Positions 47,519 through 58,806 of a stretch of 64,000 nucleotides of DNA are shown in pieces. The stretch's first letter is position 1. Every line of letters starts with the position of its first letter. The notes under the pieces are model-generated. The model saw only the letters and a list, made by a program, of their open reading frames with translations. It was not told the DNA's origin and did no database searches. The position numbers and the translations under genes are program-made. This DNA is from Ephemerocybe angulata (Eukaryota; Basidiomycota; Agaricomycetes; Agaricales; Psathyrellaceae): contig JAACJK010000176.1 in assembly GCA_013368325.1 (NCBI GenBank), forward strand, positions 186,001-250,000, read 5' to 3'.

Positions 47519-50211
47519 CTAACCTTTCTTGTCCTCCAGGGGCACGGTAGAGGCTACCACTCGGAGGCGCTTCACCGAAGGACCAGCGTCGGAGTATTCC
47601 GGCTGATCAGCTCTAGGCGCGACGATCGTTACAGTGTCGTTAGGTTCCCCGCGTCCACGCTTTTTGGACTCCACTGTTGGCTCCTTGAGTGGGATAGGCC
47701 CCCAATCATCCCGGAAACTCTGGAGGGCGTCGAGGGCTCTCGCAAAACCAGAAGCGATCCCAGCATAAGTCGATTTGTCGGTGACTTTGTCCACAGGTCG
47801 CGCCTGATATTCTGTTTTAATGCCAGACATCAGTTTAGCCCAAAGGTCCATGAAGTCGTTAAGGTCGGGGTGGAAGAACTTGTCCAAGTCCTCGGGAATG
47901 CCCGCTCCCATGATGAGACTATGCCTCGGCGAGTTGACTGCTGGCTCGATTTTGTCGTCAAAGATGCGATTGTCCCTACACCATTGGAGGGAAGCTTGGT
48001 GGTTGAGCTTCACCAACCCAAGGTAGAAACCAATCCACCAGAGTGACTCTAAATCGTGTTGGAGATTGTGCACAACGACTTGCTTCTGAGGAGCGCGCTT
48101 GGAACGGACATTGCGGGAGAAGTCTTGCCAAGTGTCGTTCGAGCCATTTACGATGCGCTCCCCAGTTTGAAGTTCACTGGCCATGAAGTAAGGTGTTCCC
48201 TGAAGGTTTGCCGTTAGCGCCTCTTCGTCTAGTCAAAGCAAATCGGCTACTCACTATCTTCCAGTTTCCTCTTCCTTTCTGGTTGGTAGACGGGAATTCC
48301 TCCGCGTACTCCAAGTCAGCCAATTTCAAAATCCATCCCACACCCTCCTCTTTCAGTGCGAGGACGTTTCCAGTGCTGATATCTCGGTGAACCCAACCGG
48401 AACAGAACATGAGAAGGAGAACTAAGGCGGGTAGAACTGGTAAGCGAAAAAGAAATGCGGTCAATGATCTGTAGAAGACTGACTTTGAGAAGCTTGACGA
48501 AGGATATCGACGGCATCACCAAAGGTAGGGAGGTGAGATACACGAGTGCAGAACTCGTCGAACATAAAGAAACACCGTTTCTTGGGAGGAAATCGCGCTT
48601 GGATCCTTTCGTTCTCCTCGTCGAGCACACTTCGAGACGGCTTTGTAGATCGGGAGCCTGAACTTCGCTGAGGGGGAGTCAGGGCTTCCCGGGTTTCCGA
48701 ATCGTCTGAATCGTCTGAATCGTCTGAATCGTCTGAATCGTCTGAATCGTCTGAATCGTCTGAATCGTCTGAATCGTCTGAATCGCCTGAATCCTCTGAA
48801 TCCTCTGAATCGTCGTGCGAGCGGCTATTCTTGGCCACTGGACTGGTGGCCGGGCCGTGATAGTGGTCACGAATTCGAAGAAAGCGCTCCTGGTAATGTT
48901 TGTTGGCAACCAGGGACTCCAAGTCGGAGAACTGAGATGGGGTGAACTCCGCAAGACACGGATGATCTCTCCACGGCTCTGGGCCTTCCACGAACTCGTT
49001 GATGCTCTTGAAAATCTTGTCTTGTATCTGCTTCTCGGTCTCGGCCGTTGCGTCGACCCAAACATCCTTGATAACCACCCCCTCGGCTTTCATGCCATTA
49101 CCAGTCCCCGTTAGTGGCTCCCCATCGAAGTTTGCGACTTCGACGGCTTTCCAAACACGAGTCGTATGGCCAGACACGCGCAGCGACCCAGTATGGTCGC
49201 CAATTGCCTCGGTTGTCTTGAACAATCTACATTCATCGACAGACCCAGTCAAGAAGCGATATATGTAGCTTGGATTGCCAGAGGATTCTTTGGGGTATAG
49301 AACAATGTTGGGGTCGAGCCCCAGAGCCTCATCGTTCGCTGAGAATAAGGAGACGAAGAGGTGAATCAAGCGTTCCGGGCGCTTCACAAGGGAGAGTAGT
49401 ATTAGCGCCGATTTCTAGAAGCGGGAATATACACCTCACCTTGACGAAGCTAAACGAGTCTGCTTTGACCGAATGGTTTCGGGAAAAGTACCAAGCGGAG
49501 ACGCGGTCGCTTTCAGTGGTAATCTATCTCTCATCAGTAACCGGGAGATGACGATAGAGGGAGGTGTGGACAGACCCCATACAGGAACGCACGGCGAGCA
49601 TCGCCGTTCATAATGAGGTTAGCTGTCAAAAGTGACTCTTCTCGTATTTGCACGACATCGCTATCCTCCGTACTGCGATCAAAGTAGAAAGGGATAAGTA
49701 TCTCATGACACCCTACCTTGCTATTCCCCGCATCGTTTGAATTTCCGAGAAGACATGCATCGACTCCATAGTCACATTTAGAGGCAGCCGAGGCTAGACT
49801 TCGATTTGAGCGGCTAAACAAGCGTTTTTTGTAGGGTTCATCCGGGGGTGATGATCTCCGGTCTTCGCACAAGTGTGACTTCGTCTCCAGTGCCAAGATA
49901 TCCATGATCTTCTCTGCAGTGTCTGCGAAGAGCCCATGGGCAGTCGTCTGCTTCAATCCCGTCGCGAAAGAATGCCCTGAGAGCTGCGCAAATTTGCCGG
50001 AACTAAGACTCGTGCTGGAGACGTCGCAAGTCGGTCGCTTCTCAAGAACATCGACAGTAACCAGAGCGGCGAGAACCGTGTCCACTAAGCCTTCGTTAGG
50101 TTTCGGGAGGTAATGGTCGGCGAAAGTTTCGAAAGTGCAGTCGACCAAGTCTCGAGTCATAGTCTCGATGATCTGATTCCTCATTTGGCTTGGAAGGTGG
50201 TTGGACCGCAA
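47519..50211 (-). CDS. FunK1-family protein kinase, intact
   Basis: Five exons, 50211-49576, 49523-49440, 49381-48484, 48436-48255 and 48199-47519, join in phase to 826 aa. The N-terminal half is the FunK1-specific region (MTRDLVDC, LTANLIMNGDARRAFLYG, RVSGHTTRVWKAVEVANF). The catalytic loop is HRDISTGNVLAL with Asp558 intact; DLEYAE replaces DFG, as usual in FunK1, and GTPYFMASE plus LQHDLESLWWIGFYLG follow. An Asp/Ser repeat (residues about 430-468) sits between the N-terminal part and the catalytic loop. The C-terminus is Lys/Arg-rich (ESKKRGRGE), a possible nuclear signal. FunK1 kinases are expanded in mushroom-forming fungi; substrates are unknown. Confidence 0.9.
48699..48815. repeat. 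9-bp in-frame tandem repeat (Asp/Ser tract)
   Basis: Thirteen units of gaatcgtct (plus strand), the last few with single changes. They encode Asp-Asp-Ser type repeats in the intact FunK1 kinase. The period keeps the frame. Confidence 0.9.
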
Positions 50212-50966
50212 TTTTTTAGCTGCCTGGTGTACTTGTGAGCAGAATATAAAAATATGAACTCGTTGGAGAACCTTTCAAAAGGCGGGGTCCCAGTAAAAGC
50301 AATGGTGGTGGTTCAGGTTGAAGACGCGTGAAGCTCGGGCTCATTCAAATTGCAGGGACACGCTCACGTGGTAATGCCGGCGCGTGATCTGATGGCCGCT
50401 TTATGCCGAACGCTGAGCGCTCGAAACTGGAATCAAAAGGGTTTCTTTGGTGTTTGCTTTCAACCACTATTTTAGTTGTTTCGGTGGGGGCGTACAATTA
50501 TTGACGCAGGGTTTTCAAGAACGAGAAGAGAACGGATTCTCTTTGACCCGTTCCTGAACTGTGTTTGTTGTATCTGGATACGTCCAAATTTAGACGAGGA
50601 GACAAGCTGGTAACAGCGAATACTTGCCTTGATTGAGAGCGTTGAGCGCAATCGTCTCGTCCTAAAGAACGGTAAGAGGGGCTCCCGGGTGTGTCCTGAG
50701 CACTAAGATGATATGGTGAACGAAGGCGAAATCATGAGGTATCTCTGGCGGCCTTTATGTATACCTACACGAGATATGCCTACGATATAAAACAATGGCC
50801 CTCTGGGCAGTCCTGGACACTGCCAGTAGCCAATCGGACGAGGCGGATCAAATCAATGGCCTGGTATACATTCTACGCTAAAACCCAAACACTATTCTAC
50901 GCTAAAACCCAAACACTACAAAAGTGACGGGATAAGGTTTGGACCAAGGGAGCCGATTCAGTGGGC
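50212..50966. other. Intergenic region with a 24-bp tandem duplicate
   Basis: Upstream of the FunK1 gene. 50870-50917 is two perfect head-to-tail copies of a 24-bp unit (attctacgctaaaaccca...). No gene is seen. Confidence 0.5.
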
Positions 50967-52045
50967 TCAAGGGAAAGAACGCTTCCACCATGCACTGACC
51001 ACCTTCCCAGACCTCCTATCAACTGGGGCATAATACTCGACCCACACCCCTCCTGGTCTGAAAGTGTTCATGTACCATTTATCGCCTGCAACTTGCACCA
51101 CGCCTGGCATGATACCGTTTTTGCACTTCTCGGTCACACGCCGTCCCAATTGCCAGGAGATGATGGGAGACACCGGCGAACCGACAGGGCACACTTGAAA
51201 AGATACTCTAGCGATCCATCTATCGTCGCTCCTCCTCGATGCCCACTGGCAGGCTCCTTTTTCAACCCCAGACAGGACCGTCGCGTGGATGGAGTGCAGA
51301 TAGGAGCAGTCGGCGTGCACATCGAACCCTCGACTGATCCACTTTCGGTTCTGTCCCGGTTTGTGAATGAGTGTGAACTCGGGATGGAGATTTGATAATC
51401 CTGTGGGCCAGAACGCATAAGTACCCAATACCATGATTTAAGAAAGATACGGTTACCTACCGGAATAATTTTCGGTGAGGGCCGAATAGAGGCAGACGAC
51501 GTCGTGGCCGCTCACGTAGTTCATAACAAATGAAGCGTGGAAGAATAGGAGCGGCACCAAGGGCGATTCTGCGATCGATTCGCAGAGAGTGATGACCTTG
51601 CCTGTAATCGTGTGATGAAAAAGGTATATCTTGCGGACCCCGCGGTTCACGTCGAATTTGCTGAAGGGCGTTCGCTCGGCTCCGACTTTCTTCACGGGGA
51701 GAGGCACCCGTCGAATATCAGGATTTTCTAGAAAATATTGGGCGACAGTTTTGGCGGTTCCTTTGGGGCAGTACATGTTGAGGTCTGTCGGGTTGCAACT
51801 ACCAGGCACGGCGATTTTGAGCGCTGCAGATCCAGAAAGGATCGTCCCTGTCTCAGACATCATACTCAAACAGGTGTCTGGGTCCAACGAAAAGCATCGC
51901 AACGTGTGATGCACCCTGCCTTTAAGGTGAAGCTTGATCACTCCATCCATTAAAGGGAGTTTCGAGAGCGTCCTGAGACTGGACAGGGGAAGTAAAGGTA
52001 GTATCTCCTCCTGGATGTCGACAGGGAGCGGTTCGTGTAGACGGT
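50967..52045 (-). CDS. NTase-like F-box family protein (paralogue N1), 5' exon unresolved
   Basis: Two exons, 52045-51461 and 51400-50967, are clear and share phase with paralogue N2. The first begins mid-frame after an acceptor, so a small first exon lies upstream (N2 has a 19-nt one) but could not be placed. Residues near the start read LPVDIQEEILPLLPLSSLRTL, an F-box-like helix. Then comes GTILSGSAALKIA and, about 15 residues on, TDLNMYC. The GS...D-x-D pattern of minimal nucleotidyltransferases is thus present, but the second Asp is Asn. The C-terminal exon has CQWASRRSDDRW and WVEYYAPVDRRSG. Role unknown; catalytic activity is unlikely. Confidence 0.65.
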
Positions 52046-52575
52046 CTTAGGTTCGTAAGACGTAGCAAGGAAAGAGACAAATGCAGGTGCGAAATTAGCG
52101 AGGTTTCCACGGCAAGACAAATGCCCTTGGCTTACTGTAGAGAAAATACATTGTGCAGCCGGGTGAGGAAGGTGAGACGCGGGGTAATGTTTAGCACGCA
52201 GAAACAGTCAGAATACAGACGTTAACGGCCATCCGTGGGTCGTAGCCGTAAGCATGTCTACAAATTTTCTGGCTGGAGCGCGCCCCCGATCATTGAGGGA
52301 CTATGCAGAAGTGGTTGCTTGGGCGTCAATCAGCGCATGAACGACAGGTCGTGAAAGAACGCGACGAAGTCTATCAGAGGAACTCCAACTCAGGTATTTT
52401 CGATTCAGAATCTCGAGCACTCCTTACTGATCATCGTCTGGACTGTAACGACCACGCCTTCTATAATTATGCAAACCCTGCTTGAAGTACTGAAAAGGGG
52501 AGGTGACCGTATTTTACACGAGAGTTTACTGACACAGGAAGTATAAAGCTAGTTGAACCGCTACGGTGCGATAAG
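52046..52575. other. Spacer between paralogues N1 and N2
   Basis: It must contain the missing first exon and promoter of N1. No other gene is seen. Confidence 0.4.
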
Positions 52576-53731
52576 TTACTGGGGGAACGATCGCTTCCAA
52601 TTTGCGCTGTCGATTGCGCCGGTAGCTTTATCAATAGGCGCATAGTACCTGACCCACTCCACCGCAGCCTTGTACAGACACATCTTGAACCAGTCCTCGT
52701 GAACCAGATGAACACTAGTCTTGTGGTGCATGACCTCCTTCCTCCCTCGGTATCGATGTCCCAATCGCCATGCCAAGGTCGGACCTAATTTCACCCTCGT
52801 TCCGGTCCGGAAATTCATTCTCTCCGTCCATTGGTCGTTGGTCTGCCGGTATGCCCACTGGCACATCCCTCGTCGTACATTAGGAGAGACACTTGGGTGG
52901 TCCTGGTGCCATTCCTCACAATCGTCGCATATCTCCATGCCCAACTGCTTCCAGCGGTTCAGAACGTCGGGCTTGTGAATCTTCTCAAATTCCTGCGAAT
53001 AATTGAGAAGGCCTGCAAACACCAGCGTGTCAGGTACCCCTGAAAGACGCAGATAGACGATACGAAGACGACTTACCGGCACAGCGATAGGTGAGCTCTG
53101 GGTAGAAGGCTGTCGCGCCGCTTCCAGACACGTAGTTCATCAAGAGGGTCGTATGAAAGAATAGGATTGGCGCCAAAGTGGAAGTCGAGATCGATTCGGA
53201 GAGCGTCACAACTTTAGAGGAGGGAACGTGGACGAAGCGGTAGATACGCTTGATTCCGTTGTTAACTTCGAACTTGCTGAAGGGTGTACGCTCAGTCATA
53301 AGCGCTTTGAGTGGGGAAGGCGTTTCGACGAAGCCCTTAGTACCGAGGATGAGCTTGATAGCCCCGTGAGCGGCACCTGCCGCGCAGTACAGGTTCAAGT
53401 CGCGAGGCTCGCATGATCCAGGAGCCACTATGGCCAACGCCGCCGACCCAGATATAATGGTACCCGTGGAAAACATCATATCCAACGATTTCTGGCCATC
53501 CAAGCCGTACGACACGAAGAGCCTAATTATGCGGGCCTTCAAGTGAGTCTTCATGTCGTCGTTGAGCCTGGGGATGGCGCGCAAGGCGTTCAAATCGCGG
53601 AGGGGAAGAAGGCGGATAATGCGTTCTTGCAGCTCCACCGGAAGGGGGTAACAGCTCAAATTGGCTAGGGAGGTACAATTAGTAGAGGTCTAAACACAGT
53701 TAAATCACTCACCTCGGAGGAACAGCAACAT
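52576..53731 (-). CDS. NTase-like F-box family protein (paralogue N2)
   Basis: Three exons, 53731-53713, 53664-53077 and 53039-52576, join in phase to 356 aa. Exon 1 encodes only MLLFLR plus one base. Residues 13-40 (PLPVELQERIIRLLPLRDLN) look F-box-like. The NTase-like signature is G79-S80 in TIISGSAAL and D95-L-N97 in PRDLNLYC, again with Asn at the second acid. TPFSKFEVNNGIKRIYRF and LMNYVSG follow. The C-terminal part (DQWTERMNF, VEWVRYYAPIDKATGAIDSA) is shared with N1. A TATA box precedes the gene. Tandem arrangement and homology show a local duplication. Confidence 0.75.
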
Positions 53732-53787
53732 GAAGGAGAAAAAGGGAAGAGGCAGATGCTGACATACCTCTAAGGATAGCACACACC

Positions 53788-53796
53788 TTATATACA
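53788..53796 (-). promoter_or_regulatory. Candidate TATA box of N2
   Basis: On the minus strand, gtatataag about 60 bases upstream of the ATG at 53731. Confidence 0.5.
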
Positions 53797-54004
53797 ATCG
53801 AAAGTTCAGCATAATCCGACTCGATATTGGCACCTAGCTACTCTACACATCCGGAAGAAGCAAAGATAGGTAGGGAGGTCAGGTAGCATCAAGTGGGAAG
53901 GTAACAACCATAGCTAGCTTCGAATCTGGAACGTATATACCTTACGAGCACTATTCCCCATCAATTCCGTTCAATCTCCGATCGGGTCCGCGACCTTGAT
54001 GAGA

Positions 54005-55621
54005 TCACTGCTTCCTCTTGACGTTACGAGTCGCCCTCTTCTCAGGGCTAGTAGCAGGGGCCTGGCGCTTGCCGGCTTTGCCAATCTTCGGTTTGAGAGG
54101 GGCCTTCCCTGCCCCTTTGGAAGTACCCTGCCGGCTTTGACCTGCCTTTCCATCGACGCGACTTCCGCCTCGTGGCCTTGTAGATACTCTGACGTATTCC
54201 AATGGGTGATCACCTTCAACTTCGTGATCTGAAACGACCGGACTTCCTCGGAAGGAGCTGAGAGGGCTACCGTCGACGGGAGTGATTGAGACCCAAGAGA
54301 GACTCCTACGCTCTCGACGGTCAGTGTGTACTGGCGAACTACCATTCGGGTCGTAAGTTGACGATCCGGACACATCCTCCTCGATCTCCGACAAATGCTC
54401 GCTGTGGCTAGGGGATTGGTCGCCCTTGGATTTAATCTCCTTCTCTTCGCGCTTTTCTTCCCGCTTTTCGACGACAGGGGAGCTAACTTTGCTATTTTCG
54501 GGCGTCTTAGCTTCGGCAGAGGAAGGACCTTAGGAACACGAAAGGTGAGCTCGTCGATACGCAACCCCTAGAACTTCCTAACCTTACCTGTCACCGGTTT
54601 GAGCTTTTCTCCCTCCTTGGGAAGGTCCAGTCTCCCGCGGTCTTCCGCATCACCCACCTTACCCAGAACTTGAGCGGATATCTGTCCCATGCGGATGGCC
54701 TGAATCGGCGAGAACGACATTTGCCAATAGGTTCCGGCGGCGCTGAAGGTCACTTTGAACGTCATCACCACCAGGTCTCCAGGAACGAGCTTAGGGTTGG
54801 TCGACTTCTCAATACTAATGAGAACGTCGTTCTTCCTCCGATGCATGAACCTCGCCAAATTTGGGTTGGGAACCCAGGATGGATTGTGGGGGACGCAAGC
54901 GTTCTCGACCCAAGGGTGAACATCGTACCCGACAACGTATTTGTCGTCGGTTACATTGAAACCGGTTCGCTTTTGGAACAAAGGGGAAGAGACAGTGAAC
55001 CTGGTCTGAGTCGCCACAGCGTAAGGCGAGTTCCATGGATTCCTGGACTTGTTTTCAGTCGAAAAATCCCCTTTAGTCTTTCCCCACTCTTCGAGAAACT
55101 GATGCAAATGGTGCTGTGAGTCGCCATCCCACCTTTTTCGGTAGACGTCATAACTTACCGACAGATGCTCATGGAGTGTAGGATCTACCCTGGTGTCGAA
55201 CGTCAAGGATACTTGAGCAGCGAGACTGGGCTCCATTTTCCTGGGTCTGTCGTGAGCGGAATTCGTACACCCGCAACTACCTACTTACCTCATTTGACCC
55301 TTAAACTCCATAGGCGGATTCTCTCCGTCGGGGCAAAAGTTTCCAGTATCCAAGGGGGTCGCGTACAGAATTACGAAGGCGTGCGTACATATCACCACTT
55401 CGTCTCGAACTCGATCCCAAAGCTGACCTGAATGAGCAGGAGGTACGAGCGTCTGACGCCTTTGAGCTCACCATAAAACTACTGGTGAACTGAGTTGAAC
55501 GTTTCAACGTGTATTTCTTGCTGCCAGATTTCAAAGCATCCATGATGTCTAACAACGGAACCTCCTTCTGGGAATATCGCATTCGTTTCAACTTCTCGAA
55601 ATCCTTAAGGGACGTAGCCAT
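54005..55621 (-). CDS. Unknown protein with conserved core and basic tail
   Basis: Five exons, 55621-55480, 55427-55289, 55246-55159, 55113-54588 and 54528-54005, join with all phases matching to 472 aa. The N-terminal two thirds are well ordered and rich in aromatic residues (QLWDRVRDEVVICTHAFVIL, PPMEFKGQMR, YWQMSFSPIQAIRM). The tail (from about residue 300) is Ser/Glu/Lys-rich, probably disordered, and ends in a Lys/Arg cluster (EKRATRNVKRKQ) that could be a nuclear localisation signal. I do not recognise the family. The donor of exon 1 (gttttatg) is non-consensus but is the only one that keeps phase. A TATA box lies 64 bases upstream. Confidence 0.7.
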
Positions 55622-56248
55622 CTTTAGAGAATGGGCGTGTATCGAACGGGGACTGAGGGAAAAGGAAAGGGGAGAACGCAGCCCTTTTTATAGGCGGGAC
55701 GTTTGCGGAGTTGAAATGGAGAAGAGAGAAGCACCATACTCAGTACGCTTCAAAGAGATGGTATAGGTTGGGACCTGAGGTACACGGGTATGGTCTTCAG
55801 GATGACCTGAAGACGACCATACTGTCCGAGGGCCACTAGACCGGTGCAAAGGTAGAGGATGTAAGTAGGTCTCGGAAGATAAGAAGGTGAGCATCCGAGC
55901 TGATGGTAGAGAGGCATAGAACGAATGGTGTGGACCTACCACTGCGACATTCTAGATGTAATGGACCAAGCCACAAGGTCCTCAGGTCACCATATACCTC
56001 TGGCACAAGACGTGACACAAGGTCTGGATCGTATACAGTTACAAAAGGTAAGAAGGAGACGCGCGAAAACAAACGTTGGAACCTTGCCTGAGGCGGTCGA
56101 GCACAATAAAGCTATGTACCACCCGATGCGGCACAACCAAAGAGGACATGACAAAGGTCGATGGCGTTTAAATAGCCGTGTGTTGAACTGACGCTGTATT
56201 CTAGTCTCTCATCACAGCCCGTAGGCCGTCGTCCGCACCGGCAAGTCG
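55622..56248. other. Divergent promoter region with an imperfect hairpin
   Basis: It separates two divergent genes. An inverted repeat lies at 55788-55822 (gtatggtcttcagg, then cctgaagacgaccatac; loop of four bases and a 3-base bulge). A TATA-like tttaaata at 56166-56173 precedes the plus-strand gene. Confidence 0.5.
55685..55692 (-). promoter_or_regulatory. TATA box of the gene starting at 55621
   Basis: Minus-strand tataaaaa, 64 bases upstream of the ATG. Confidence 0.65.
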
Positions 56249-57398
56249 ATGTCATCCATCAGCAGCCTCGAACGATTTCTGGCTACCTCACGGACTTCCC
56301 TTCACTTAAAAGTCTTCGATCGTTTGTCAGCCGCGGACGTCGTAAGACTATCAAAGACTTCTACACTCATCCGTGACGCCCTGAAGATATACAAAGAGAG
56401 AAAGTGGAACATCGACGAATTCTTGGCGTGCTGGTTCGAGGACGGTCAATCATTCCGAGCCACAATGGCTCTCGCCGGGGCTGTTATAAGCGGATCCCAA
56501 GCTCTTCGATTTATGGACCGTCTAGGACCCGCCCCGCGGTCGGATTTAGACGTAGTGACACGAGTGGGAGGAGTGCTTGCGTTAGCCCGCTATATCGAAT
56601 CGGAAGGGTACAAACGTGTAGAGCGGCCAGCCCAGCCAGGAGACAAATACCCTCTGATTACCGACGTGTTGTCCATGACATCCTCAAGTCGATTCTGTTC
56701 TGGAGGAGGAAGGGACGGAATTGTAGAAATTTTCGATTTTGAACGCCCCACCTGGGGAGTGCTGAATCAATTCACGCCGACTCTGAAGGTTCAAATAATA
56801 GCCGTAACCCAGAATCCAGTACACCATTTGATATACACTTACCACTCCAGTAAGAATTGGTTTTCGGTCTTATTGCAAATTGGCTAACCTCTGGTTCCTC
56901 GTCCAACCTACAGCTCTGGTGATGAACTACCTATCACACAAGGAGGCTGTATCTATATTCCCCCGAGCCACGTTCCTCGAAAAGACTGCCTACCCATCGT
57001 CCAGGCCGAATCTGGGCCCCGAATGGGATCCAGCCTGGAAGATCAAATACGAACGCCGAGGCTATCGAGTAGTAACAGATAACTCTGCGCCAAGTCTGGT
57101 GTTAGGGGAAAGGCACTCGAAAGATGGTCAATGTTGGATTATTCCCTTCTCAAGTGAGCATGCTTGTCCCACTTAACAGTCGAGTCTGCGCTTATGCACG
57201 AGGCGTATAGAAAGCCAACGCGCCGTAACGGCGCGAGAAGAGGCTCGCAGTCAGTACAAGGAGGGATCAGACGCGAAAGAGGCTTTCGAACTCAGTTTAC
57301 TTCACGAGAAGGGCAAGGGGGACAAGGTTCGGTATCGACTGGGTGTATTTGAGCCTGAAGTCTGGGGTTACCTGTATCCATGGTACATTCTTCAGTGA
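56249..57398 (+). CDS. NTase-like protein with intact DLD signature
   Basis: Three exons, 56249-56849, 56914-57153 and 57211-57398, join in phase to 342 aa. Residues about 10-50 are F-box-like (HLKVFDRLSAADVVRLSKTS). The nucleotidyltransferase-like signature is complete: G81-S82 in VISGSQALRF and D98-L-D100 in RSDLDVVT. A second half common to this Agaricomycete family follows: LKVQIIAV, YTYHS and LVMNYLSHKEAVSIFPRATF, ending EPEVWGYLYPWYILQ. The third exon was chosen because the acceptor tatag at 57210 gives that ending and a 56-nt intron with cttaac. Enzyme activity is inferred from the motif only. It is a more distant relative of N1 and N2, on the opposite strand. Confidence 0.75.
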
Positions 57399-57961
57399 GG
57401 TCGATCGTCAGTTCATATCAGCTATAAGTCAGAGACTGACGTCTCAGGAGAGACGTGTGTAGATACAGATATATTACGGTTAGAATTACGCTGTCGTCAT
57501 ATATATAAATACAGAAGATACTCTTATTCTGTGTAGAGAGCAGATCGACCGTGAATAAAATTAAAATACTAGACATGGAATGGTTATGACAATTAAGAGG
57601 AGTGGAAGGATGGGGAGACAAGTATTAGCAGATGATGTATGACGTCAGAAAGGTATTGAGCGTGCCAGAAATATGAATCACGGTGGGCGGACTAACCCGT
57701 TGAAGACACCGTCCCTCCTCTACCAGCCCGATTACGATGGTCGGCGGACGGTGACGGGTCCGGCACTGAGAGAACGACAGGAGGGGTGCACAGGCACGAC
57801 GAAGGATGACCATGTCGCGAAGGACTGAAGCCCATGGTATATGTTATAATCATCCGCGAGAAAGGTGCCACCGTAGGAAGCACAGTGTTGACCGCGTACA
57901 ATAGGAACGAGCTGTTGAGGTTGAGAGATAAGGATTGTTCAACCATCGTATCTAAGAGCCG
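57399..57961. other. Intergenic, AT-richer stretch
   Basis: About 560 bases downstream of the NTase-like gene. 57460-57560 is AT-rich (atatatataaat). No gene is supported. Confidence 0.4.
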
Positions 57962-58806
57962 TTAAGACTCAGTAGGGAACTGCACATCCCAATAAATCGA
58001 CGCACCTCTGAGAGCTACCATTGAGACTCCTTCAACAAGTTTGGGTGGCACCTTGCAGCGAGTGACCCGTTGGTATCGTGGTCCGTAACAGCTGATCTTG
58101 GTTCGTGCGGCGGACAGTACCCTTCCGGTCCTTTTGTCGATAAGTCTGAAGTCGCAATCGCAATTGAATAGCCACGGCGCAAAAATGTCGATTACTCCGC
58201 CGGCAAAAGGGCTCCCGTCGATCGACGCACGGAAGAGGGACAAGATAGACGGTGGGGTCGGAGGGGACGGGCCCGGAAGACACAGCGTTGGGCACCCGGG
58301 TTCCTGAGAGTCAAGGACCAGCTCGAAGGCACTTCCTCCGGCGGAAGGGCAGACCAGGTAGCCCACGTTACACACTGAGGGGATGAAACTGGGGTTGCGC
58401 CCACCTGCCACTTCCTGAGGAAGCCCCAGATGCAGTATGAGCCCAGGATCTAATTGAGAGGACGAATCGCGGGACGTAGCGATGTGGAGACCGGTAGGAG
58501 GAAACATGGGGGTGCTTTGGACAATCGATGTATCCTTCCAGTGACGGTTTTGCGGCTGTCGTCTTCGCCATACTTGAGCACGAGGTACATCCACACGAAG
58601 GACGTTCTCATATCCTCGTGCCCCCCGCCACACTTCACGCCCCATCGTGCCGGATCCCTAGCGGCTAGTATTCGCTTAGACGCCTGATACGCACACATGC
58701 CTAGTAGGGGAAGGAGGGAATCGTCAACGCAGACCATGCAGAGGAACGGTATGTGACTCACCTTCTGCTGTTCTATCCAGGATCTGTGAACATGCTATCG
58801 CCTTCA
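57962..58806 (-). CDS. Hypothetical protein, structure uncertain
   Basis: A minus-strand ORF, 58645-57962, has a coding-like C-terminus (FRLIDKRTGRVLSAARTKIS, ending YWDVQFPTES). Upstream, an ATG at about 58806 (MKAIACSQILDRTAE) joins through an intron (gtgagt to cttactag, about 58698-58760) to MCAYQASKRILAARDPARWG. The frames of the two parts differ, and no splice pair that I tested reconciles them cleanly, so there may be a frameshift or an unseen intron. No family is recognised. Confidence 0.35.

Noticed and set aside
48699..48815. Regular short repeats resembling a CRISPR array
   Set aside because: Units are 9 bp without spacers and are in frame within a kinase gene of a eukaryote.
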